Shown piece by piece: positions 46,998 through 55,808 of a stretch of 64,000 nucleotides of DNA. A model generated the notes under the pieces. The model was given only the letters and a program-made list of their open reading frames with translations. It did not search any database and was not told the origin of the DNA. Location: positions 120,650,001 to 120,714,000 of the forward strand of contig JBAIAC010000008.1 of assembly GCA_037349315.1 (NCBI GenBank), given 5' to 3'. Within the stretch, counting starts at the first letter, position 1. Each line of letters opens with the position of its first letter. Made by a program: the position numbers and the translations under genes. Source of the stretch: Chelydra serpentina (Eukaryota > Chordata > Testudines > Chelydridae).

Positions 46998-49165
46998 ATA
47001 AGAAGATAAGAACATAAGAAAGGCCGTACTGGGTCAGACCAAAAGGTCCATCCAGCCCAGTATCCTGTCCACCGACAATGGCCAATGCCAGGTGCCCCAG
47101 AGTGAGTGGACCTAATAGGTAATGATCAAGTGATCTCCCTCCTGCCATCCATCACCCCCCTCTGACAAACAGAGGCTAAGGACACCATTCCTTACCCATC
47201 CTGGTTAATAGCCGTTAATGGACTTCATCTCCAAGAATTTATCCAGTTCTCTTTTAAACCCTGTTATAGTTCTAGCCTTCACAGCCTCCTCAGGCAAGGA
47301 GTTCCACAGGTTGACTGTACCCTATGTGAAGAAGAACTTCCTTTCATTTGTTTTAAACCTGCTGCCCATTAATTTCATTTGGTGGCCCCTAGTTCTTCTA
47401 TTATGGGAACAAGTACATAACTTTTCCTTATTCACTTCCTCCACACCACTCATAATTTTATATACCTCTATCATATCCCCCCTTAGTCTCCTCTTTTCCA
47501 AGCTAAAAAGTCCTAGCCTCTTTAATCTCTCCTCATCTGGGACCCGTTCCAAAACCCTAATCATTTTAGTTGCCCTTCTCTGAACCTTTTCTAATGCCAG
47601 TATATCCTTTTTGAGATGAGACCACATTTGTACTCAGTATTCAAGATGTGGGCACACCATGGATTTGTATAAGGGCAATAAGATATTCTCTGTCTTATTC
47701 TCTATCAATTTTTTAACGATTCCTAATATCCTCTTTGCTTTTTTGACTGCCGCTGCACACTGCATGGATGTCTTCAGAGAACTATCCACGATGACTCCAA
47801 GATCTTTTTCCTGATTAGTTGTAGCTAAATTACCCCCAATCATATTGTATGTATAGTTGGGGTTATTTTTTCCAATGTGCATTACTTTACATTTATCCAC
47901 ATTAAATTTCATTTGCCATTTTGTTGCCCAATCATTTAGTTTTGTGAGCTCTTTTTGAAGTTCTTCGCAATCTGCTTTGGTCTTAACTATCTTGAGCAGG
48001 TTAGTATTATCTGCAAACTTTGCCACCTCACTGTTTACCCCTTCTTCCAAATCATTTATGAATAAGTTGAATAGGATTGGTCCTAGGACTGACCCTTGGG
48101 GAACACCACTAGTTACCCCTCTCCATTTTGAAAATTTACCATTTATTCTTACCCTTTGTTCCCTGTCTTTTAACCAGTTCTCAATCCATGAAAGGATCTT
48201 CCCTCTTATCCCATGGCAACTTAATTTACGTAAGAGCCTTTGGTGAGGGACCTTGTCAAAGGCTTTCTGGAAATCTAAGTACACTATGTCTACTGGATCG
48301 CCCTTGTTCACATGTTTGTTGACCCCTTCAAAGAACTGTAATAGATTAGTAAGACATGACTTCCCTTTACAGAAACCATGTTGACTTTTGCCCAACAATT
48401 TATGTTCTTCTATGTGCCTAACAATTTTATTATTTGCTATTGTTTCAACTAATTTGCCTGGTACGGATGTTAGACTTACCGGTCTGTAATTGCCGGGATC
48501 ACCTCTAGAGCCCTTTTAAAATATTGGCATTACATTAGCTATCTTCCAGTCATTGGGTACAGAAGCCGATTTAAAGGACAGGTTACAAACCCTAGTTAAT
48601 AGTTCCGCAATTTCACATTTGAGTTCTTTCAGAACTCTTGGGTGAATGCCATCTGGGCCCAGTGACTTGTTATAGTTAAATTTATCAATTAGTTCCAAAA
48701 CCTCCTGTAGTGACACTTCAATCTGTGACAATTCCTCAGATTTGTCACCTACAAAAGACGGCTCAGGTTTGGGAATCTCCCTAACGTCCTCAGCCATGAA
48801 GACCGAAGCAAAGAATTCATTTAGGTTCTCCGCAATGACTTTATCATCTTTAAGTGCTCCTTTTGTATCTCTATCGCCCATGGGCCCCACTGGTTGTTTA
48901 GCAGGCTTCCTGCTTCTGACGTATTTAAAAAACATTTTGTTATTACCTTTTGAGTTTTTGGCTAGCTATTCTTCAAACTCCATTTTGGCTTTTCTTATTA
49001 CATTTTTACACTTAATTTGGCAGTGTTTATGCTCCTCTCTAGTTACCTCACTAGGATTTGACTTTCATTTTTAAAAGATGTCTTTTTATCTCTCACTGCT
49101 TCTTTTACATGGTTGTTAAGGCACGGTGGCTCTTTTTTAGTTCTTTTACTTTGTTTTTTAATTTG
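46998..49165 (-). mobile_element. CR1 LINE, 5'-truncated
   Basis: Reading on the minus strand, the copy carries reverse-transcriptase sequence and ends in the CR1 3' region ('actgggtcagaccaaaagg' and 'ggccaatgccaggtgcccc' on the plus strand). CR1 is the dominant LINE of turtles, birds and crocodiles and mobilises by target-primed reverse transcription. The endonuclease half is missing and the remaining frame is broken in at least two places. Confidence 0.88.
47322..48935 (-). pseudogene. CR1 ORF2 reverse transcriptase, broken
   Basis: Three pieces follow one another. The first (48516-48935) has 'SLGPDGIHPRVLKELK' and 'VPNDWKIANVMPIF'. The second (47634-48398) has 'DIVYLDFQKAFDKVPH' and 'GVPQGSVLGPILFNLFIND'. 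The third (47322-47627) has 'LALEKVQRRATKMI' and 'LGLFSLEKRRLRGDMIEVYK'. The catalytic box, FADD in active CR1, reads FADN here ('KFADNTNLL'), so the second aspartate is lost. A shift lies between 48398 and 48516 and a stop near 47630. Upstream codons around 49080-49150 ('PPCLNNHVKEAVRDKK') extend the relic in another frame. Confidence 0.88.
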
Positions 49166-49265
49166 GGGTATACATTTAAGTTGGGCGTCTATTATATGGG
49201 AAAGTGATTTAAAGTTGAAATAGTGCAATTTAAAAAACAACAGTACAGGAAGTGAACAATAAAGA

Positions 49266-49383
49266 ACAAGTATCAGAGGGGTAGCCGTGTTAGTCTGGAT
49301 CTGTAGAAGCGACAAAGAGTCCTGTGGCACCTTATAGACTAACAGTTATCGGAGCATAAGCTTTCGTGGGTGAATACCCACTT
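49266..49383 (-). repeat. Penelope-type terminal repeat / SINE-like copy
   Basis: The plus strand reads 'gtagccgtgttagtctgg', 'gtggcaccttatagactaac' and 'agcataagctttcgtggg', then 'cccacttcgtcgg'. Each block recurs in the Penelope-like ends at 21390-21510 and 63009-63825. The copy could be a terminal repeat of such an element or a SINE built from it. On the minus strand it holds the hammerhead-like motif described in the findings. Confidence 0.6.
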
Positions 49384-49395
49384 CGTCGGATGGAG

Positions 49396-49592
49396 ATATG
49401 CCAATCTCCTAGAACTGGAAAGACCTTGAAAGGTCATCGAGTCCAGTCCCCTACCTTCACTAGCAGGACCAATTACTGTCCCCTGACAGATTTTTGCCCC
49501 AGATCCCTAAATGGCCCCCTCAAGGACTGAACTCACAACCCTGGGTTTAGCAGGCTGATGCTCAAACCACTGAGCTATCCCTCCCCCCTTAA
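49396..49592 (-). repeat. Cry I / tortoise Pol III SINE with CR1 tail
   Basis: Read on the minus strand, it starts 'gggatagctcagtggtttga', a tRNA-type A box. The B box follows in 'gggttgtgagttcagtcc', then a SINE body ('ccatttagggatctggggca') and a tail 'gacctttcaaggtctttcca' shared with CR1 3' ends. tRNA-derived SINEs with CR1 tails were described from tortoises and other cryptodires, so this is the best taxonomic marker in the window. It is not a functional tRNA gene: the anticodon and acceptor arms do not form. Confidence 0.85.
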
Positions 49593-50279
49593 TGCATGCA
49601 GTGGAAATGTCCAGAGGCAGGTATAAATATGCAGGGAAGGGTCAGGCTAGAGATAATGAGTTTAGTTCAGTCAGGGAGGATGAGGGCCTCTTCTAGCAGT
49701 TGAGGTGTGAACACCAAGGGAGGATAAACTTCTTAAACATTACATGAAGTTTAAGCAAAGTTTTGTAAATGAGTTCTAATAGTTCATGGCTTAGGGACCC
49801 AATCTTATGGGGTTCCACAGACTTCTGTAGAGATTATTTAGGTAAATGTTTCTATCTACCCAATGGGACTCAGTACTCAGTCTAGAAGATACCATCAGAG
49901 ATGCTTAGTTTTGCAGTTCTCAAACTGTGGATTTGTGTCTCCAGAGGTAACAAGCTTGTTAACAGCAAAAATGTTTTAAAATAAATAATGTATAGAGATG
50001 AGAAATAACAGACCTCAACCCTATTGTCCCTCTGCAAATTTGTGTACACAGGGTCAATCCCATACCTCTCTTTAAAAGTAAAAAGTTCAATGAATAGAAG
50101 ATTGTTAGGGGCAGAATATATCTGGACAAGGAGAAGTCTGGAGATAAATGTGAGAAGTGAGGAACATATGTTTTTTGTTAAAATATTATGTTTGCTGTTG
50201 AAGAAAAAAAAAAGAATACTTAATGTTATTGTTTTAGTTAAATAAAACAATTTAAACGTCTGTCTGGTGATGTTCTCCT

Positions 50280-50655
50280 CCTAATACAGCCTGGCAAGAA
50301 AATCCTCCAAATATTAGTGATTAACCTCTTGAATTGGAGATAGTTCACCTCCCAATGAGTTCATAAATATCTGCTTCAGTTATCATTGGTAAATGAAATA
50401 ACCAAACAATCATTCATTTTCTGATATAGCTGTAAAACTCATCCGATAAGTTTTCAAAATAAATCACGGTTTAAAAATGTATAGTGTGTACCTTCTAAAA
50501 AATGAAACCTACATCTATCTGAGTTGTGAGGAATATGTATTAAGGTTATAACAACCAATAAGAATGGACTTTTATGTAGAACCCATGATTAAATCAAGTC
50601 TTCCTAACTAGTGATTTAAATCATGATTTAAATCAAATCCACCTTGCCCGCTGTG
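50280..50655 (+). mobile_element. Fragment of the 10958-type hAT element
   Basis: This stretch is the reverse complement of about 10958-11310, with phrases such as 'gtaaatgaaataaccaaac' and 'tttaaatcaaatccacc'. Only the terminus and about 350 bp next to it are present, so it is a deleted or truncated copy. Confidence 0.8.
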
Positions 50656-51283
50656 CTCTTGCCCCTGCTCTCTTCATTCCCCAGGGGGGGGGCCCACAAA
50701 TATGTTTGGCACCAGGCCCACAAAAAGTTAATCCGGCCCTGAATACAGGCCCATCCTTTATGCCGGGTTCCAGCTCAGTGACCCTCTAATCAGCAGCCAA
50801 GGTCTGCAATATTCTACCATACCTCACCTCTCTCAGGCTTTCACTCCATCAGCCTCCTAGATAAACCCCTTTCAGGGCTTGGATCCCCTGAGGTTTCTAC
50901 TCTCATCCTGTGTGGGTTAATTTCCTTCTCTAACATCCAGAGAGTACAGACTCCCTCACTGCAATACCCTTCTGCCACCAACTTCCTGGCTTTATGCTAG
51001 CCCCATGTTTCTTCTCAGCTGGGCTCCATCTTCAATCAGATTTCTGAGCCCTGGCTCTTCCCCAGCTACAGCCTATCCGGTTAATTAACCTATTTTAACC
51101 TCCTCTTCCTTGTGTGGGTGGACACCCCATCACAGGGCCTTAAAAATAATTGGTCTCTTACATTCACCGAGGCTCCCATTTTAACAACTGCTATCATTGC
51201 TAATGATAATCCTTTTTTTTCTTACACTAATAACCAATGTTAATGATGGAAAGTGAAACCCAAACCCTAGAAGAGGGAGGCAG

Positions 51284-51744
51284 GTGGCTCCAGATTGTGG
51301 AGGGCCTGCGGCAAGAAAGGGAGTCCTTGAGAGCCCAGCTGTGAGCTATGCTGGGGTGCTAGGGACAACCCCCCATGGTGGAGGGGATCTTGAGGTAGGG
51401 GGTTGGGTAGCGGGGTGGCACCCTGCTCAGGCCCTGAGGGGCTTGAAACAGCCCAGGCTGGACCTATTGGAAACCCGGGAGGTGGGCGGGCCCAAGCAGC
51501 CCCAGGCTGAGTGGAAAGGCAGGCTTAGCTGGGGCCATGCCCCAATTAAGGCTCAGCTGGCCCTTATAAGTGGGCAGTGAGCCAAGAGCAGGAGTCTTCC
51601 TCTGCCTGTAGAGGGAGAAGGGCTGGCTGCTCCAAACAGTGGAGAGCCTGAGGCATGAGCAGGATTCCCTTTATGCCCAGCTGAGAGGGATGCTGGGATG
51701 CTAGAGGTCCTTTCCCCCCAGTGGAGAGGATGGGGGGGTGTGTA
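51284..51744 (+). repeat. Tandem repeat units flanking the Tx1-group LINE (left)
   Basis: A complete unit (about 51284-51621) and the start of a second (51622-51744) lie head to tail. Both begin with a 'tggctcca'-type phrase, 'gtggagggcctg' and 'gcccagctg'. The second unit resumes beyond the LINE at 60031. The unit includes a TATA-like 'cccttataa' segment, so it may derive from an LTR or promoter. Confidence 0.75.
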
Positions 51745-51886
51745 CCTATTGGGTTCCGGGAAGTGGGCGGGCGGAAGCCCGCCCACTGCTAAAGGACCCC
51801 CCCTAATTTAAGGGGAGGATCCACAGGACCTGGAATCCAAATGAGTCCGGGGGACAACTAATGAAATAACAGGGTCAGGGGTGCGG

Positions 51887-54800
51887 TCACAGGGTTAAAA
51901 GAAGGGAGCCTGACGGGGACACCGAGCAGAGAACCCCGGACAGCGCCCACTGCTCCTCAAAGGCGTCAAGGGAGCCAGCGGACGCCGCCCAGAGGAACTC
52001 TGCTCGGATGCGTGATCGGACAAGGGATCGGAAACAGGCCCCACAGGCACCGGAGCCTCCATCGGCCAGCCTCCTCTCCCTGGTTTTATAGATGGCCAAT
52101 TTAGCCAGGGCCAGGAGGAGGTTGACCAGGAGGTCCCGTGACTTTGTGGGGCCACGGATAGGGAGTGCATAGAGAAGGAGGTGAGGGGAAAAGTGCAGCC
52201 AAAATCGTAACAAAATATTGGTGAGGAGCCGGAATAGGGACTGCAACCTGGCGCACTCCAGGTAGACGTGCACCAGGGTCTCCCTCACACCACAGAAGGG
52301 GCAGGTATCTGGGACGGGGTAAACCGCGCCAAATACACACCCGTGCTCACGGCCCCATGAAGGAGTCGCCAGCTGACATCCCCGGTGGGCCTCGGTATCA
52401 AAGTGGAATAGAGGCTGGCCCACCGGGGCTCCTCACCCTCTAGAGGTGGTAGAAGGTCCCGCCACTTTGTGTCGGGGCGGGACACGAGGGCGAGGAAATG
52501 GAGGGTGTGGAGCACGAGCGTGTAGAGGTGCTTCCGTGGCGCGGTTTGAAAACGGACCGGCTGTAAGGTGTGCAGCCGGCTCATGGAGAAGGGGCGGGGA
52601 GGCCGGTTGGGTCCACGGGGCAGGGGCCCGATGAAAAGGTCCGGGGGGCCTGGGGTGGAGGGTGGGCGGGGCGTGCCCTCGTGCAGGACCCGGTCGAGAT
52701 AGACCCGAGCAGCGGGTGGCAGAGCGGCCCTCACCTCCTGGAGTACGCGCCGGGGAGTACAAGGCCTGGAGAGCCCCATGCGCTGAGCAAGCGTCAGGGG
52801 ATCCAGCCAGTCTCCCCGGTCGTAGTCCAGGAGGTCTCCGACTCTGGTGACTTCTGCCAGGACCAACCTCTGGCGCACCGAGGGGGACTCCGCCGCCTGC
52901 ACACGAAGCTGGGGGTTGTGTAGCAGGGGCTCCGCGAGGAGATCTGCCCCCTCGGTGGCCGCCACGGACCTGGTCGCTGAGAATAGCTTCCAGGTCCGGA
53001 GGAGGTCCTGGTAGAAGACCGGCAGCCCGGAGAGGTCTCGCGGAAGGCCCCTCGGATCGAGATAAAGGAGCTGCCGGTCGTACCGGAGCCCTCGGAAGCG
53101 GCGCAGGAAGGCGTGCGCCAGTACGCTCCACGCCGGACTACCTGCACCATAAAGGAGTCTCTGCAAGGCCTGGAGGCGGAAGACACGGACCTGAGTGCGC
53201 AGGCACTTCAGGCCCTGCCCACCCTCCTCCAGGGGCAGATGGAGGACCCCTGCAGAGACCCAGTGCAGCCCTGGCCAGAAGAACTCCAGAATCGCCGTCC
53301 GGAGGTCGGCCAGGAGACCCGGGGCTGGGACCAGGGTGTTGAGCCGGTACCAGAGCATGGACAGGACCAGTTGATTGAGTACCAGTGCCCTCCCGCGAAG
53401 GGAGAGGCACCGGAGTAGTCCTGTCCATTTCCGGAGCCGCTCGGTCACCCTGCCCTGTAAACCGTGCCAGTTCTCCGGCGGGGATGGATGCGTGGCGGAA
53501 AGGTAAACGCCGAGATAGAGCAGCGGACCCGCGCTCCACCTGATGGCCTGAAGCGCGGGTGGGAGGGAGCTCGCCTGCCACCCGTCCCCTACCACCAGGC
53601 CAGAGCTCTTGACCCAGTTGACCCGGGCCGAAGAGGCCGCCGAGTAGATGGCCTGGCAAGCCTCCACCCGCACCAAGTCGCCCGGGTCCTGGACCACGAG
53701 GAGCACATCGTCGGCGTACGCCGACAGGACCAGCCGCAGCTCCGGCTCCCGCAGCACCAACCCCGTCAACCGCCTGCGAAGGAGACAGAGGAAGGGCTCG
53801 ATCGCCAGAGCGTACAGCTGGCCCGAGAGGGGACACCCCTGCCGTACTCCGCGCCCGAAGCTGACCGGCTCAGTCAGGGTCCAGTTGAGCCTGACCAGAC
53901 ACTCTGCGGAAGCGTACAGCACCTGGAGAAAACCCACAAACTGGGGTCCGAAACCAAACGCTCGCAGAGTGTTCAGGAGATACTTGTGATCCACCCTGTC
54001 GAACGCTTTCTCCTGATCCAGGGACAGGAGGGCGAACGACAACCCATCCCTGCACCCAAGCTCCAAGAGATCCCGGACCAGATACAGGTTATCAAAGATG
54101 GTACGGCCCGGGACGGTGTAGGTCTGGTCGGGGTGGATCACGTCCTCCAGCACGGACCCCAGCCGCAGCGAGATGGCCTTGGCTATGAGTTTGTAGTCCG
54201 TGCTGAGGAGCGAGACGGGACGCCAATTCCGTAAATCGCGGAGGTCCCCCTTCTTCGGCAGTAAGGCGAGCACGGCTCGCCTGCATGAGAGAGGGAGGAC
54301 CCCGCTCTGCAAGGACTCGGCCCAGACGGTGACGAGGTCTGGGCCGAGGACGTCCCAGAACACACGGTAGAACTCCACGGTCAGCCCGTCCATGCCCGGA
54401 GATTTATTGGTGGGCATGCGGCGGAGGGCTTCCGAGAACTCAGCCAGAGAGAGAGGCAGCTCTAGCCGGTCCCGGTCACCCGCGCTGACCGTTGGGAGTT
54501 GGTCCCAGAGCACTCTGCAAGCGGTGGCATCGGTCGGATCCGGGGAGAAAAGGTTGGCGTAGAAGGTCCTGGCCCTCTCGCACATCTCCACCGGATCCGT
54601 GAGGGGGGAGCTGTCCTCTGCCAGAAGGCAGGTGACGTGCTTCTTGGCCCCCCTCCTTTTCTCCAGGGCGTAGAAGAAGCGGGAGCCGCGATCCATCTCC
54701 CGAAGGAGGCGGATGCGGGATCGAACAAAAGCGCCCCGGGCCCGGTGGTCTTCGAGGGCCCGGAGCTCCTCCCGCTTCTCCCGGCACGCCCCACAGAGGG

Positions 54801-55806
54801 ATGGATCCTCGGGGCTGGCGGCCAGACGCCTCTCCAGCTCTAAGACCTCCCGCTCCAACTGTTCTATTACCGCATCCCTCCGTCGGCTGGCGCCCCGAGT
54901 GTAGTTACGGCAGAAGAGCCGGGCGTGTACCTTCCCCAGGTCCCACCACCGCCGCGCCGAGGGAAAAGCGCGCCGCTGCCCTCGCCAGACCAACCAGAAC
55001 TCCCGGAAGGACGCCACGAAGCCCACATCCTCCAGCAAGCTGTTGTTGAAATGCCAGTAGGCCGGCCCGGGCCTCTCCGCACAGAGAGAGGCCGTCACGG
55101 TGGCTAGGTGGTGATCTGAGAAAGGGGCCGGCCGAATATCGGAGGAGTGGGCTCGGGAAAGGTGGAAGCGTGACAAGTAAATACGGTCCAACCGCGAGTG
55201 GTGCGACCGATGGGCTTCCACCCGGACATAGGTAAAGGTCGAAATGTCGTCCGGGTGGTGGTCGCGCCAGACGTCCACCAGGGAGTGATGGTCGACAATC
55301 TCCCGGAGGACGTCCGCGGCGGCCGGGCTCTGCTCGGTCCCCGAGCGGTCCCGCTCCTCGAGGGTAGCATTAAAATCCCCGCCCAGGACCAGGCACTCGT
55401 GAGGAGCCAAAGTGCCGAGGAAGGCGGACACCTGCTGATAAAAACATAGCCGCTCCGGGCCCGATGTCGGGGCATAGACGTTAACGAGATTGACCACTAG
55501 CCCCTCCATGCGGACCCGGAGGTGCAGCAGGCGACCCGGCACAGCCTCGGTAACCCCCAGCACCTCAGGCCGGAGGTTGGGGGAGAACAGGGTAGCCACT
55601 CCAGCTGAGCGACCCGTAAGATGGCTAAAGTAAACTCTATCCCCCCACTCCAGCCGCCAGCTGTCTTCGGCGGCCGGATCCGTGTGGGTCTCCTGCAGGA
55701 AAACCACAGAGTACCCCCCCTCCCGAAGGAAGGAGAGCACCTGGCACCTGCGGAGACCCATCCGACACCCCCGGGTGTTTAATGTGGCAAAGGTGACAGG
55801 TGCCAT
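51887..55806 (-). pseudogene. Tx1-group ORF2: endonuclease-RT-zinc motif, one frameshift
   Basis: The main frame gives 1173 codons from the ATG at 55806. Endonuclease: N10 in 'FATLNTRG', E39 in 'VVFLQETHTD', 'LVLGGDFNATLEERDRSG' near 139-156, 'SRLDRIYLS' near 204-212 and 'FSDHHLATVTA' at about 229-239, so the catalytic set is complete. RT: 'NKSPGMDGLTVEFYR' near 467-481, 'LDQEKAFDRVDH' at 596-607, 'GVRQGCPLSGQLYALAIE' near 653-670 and 'YADD' at 697-700. A shift near 52316-52335 moves the last 145 codons to another frame, which holds the C-terminal zinc motif 'CPFCGVRETLVHVYLEC'. Without the shift the protein would be about 1300 residues. Start choice rests on the overlap with the ORF1 stop. 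Confidence 0.9.
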
Positions 55807-55808
55807 TA
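55804..55808 (-). promoter_or_regulatory. TAATG stop-start overlap of ORF1 and ORF2
   Basis: On the minus strand ORF1 ends TAA and ORF2 begins ATG, sharing one A. In the silkworm LINE SART1 a UAAUG overlap is known to let ribosomes stop and reinitiate on ORF2. The same arrangement here suggests, but does not prove, the same mechanism. Confidence 0.85.

Larger units (their letters stand above)
45971..50741. mobile_element. hAT-type element that received several insertions
   Basis: The eight bases 'aatacagg' are duplicated perfectly at 45963-45970 and 50742-50749. The inner ends are 'cagtggcagattta' and the inverted 'ttaatccggccctg', matching at 10 of 14 positions. Between them lie a smaller hAT MITE, a CR1 LINE, a Penelope-type terminal repeat, a Cry I SINE and a fragment of another hAT. 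How much of the remaining DNA belonged to the original element is unclear, and no transposase of its own is visible. Confidence 0.72.
45712..51134. mobile_element. Probable solo LTR split by later insertions
   Basis: The left part (45712-45970) starts 'tgtcacaggatactctc' and the right part (50750-51134) ends 'gacaccccatcaca'. Together they make about 644 bp with TG...CA ends. The flanks 'gcgcc' and 'gggcc' match at four of five bases, a plausible 5-bp duplication. The hAT element 45971-50741 lies inside it. No coding sequence of an LTR element is seen. Confidence 0.55.

Noticed and set aside
49396..49592. tRNA gene on the minus strand
   Set aside because: Only A- and B-box-like promoter sequences are present; the body and CR1 tail identify a SINE.
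53464..54234. 256-codon plus-strand frame opposite the RT
   Set aside because: Antisense to a clear RT domain, with no family signature of its own.
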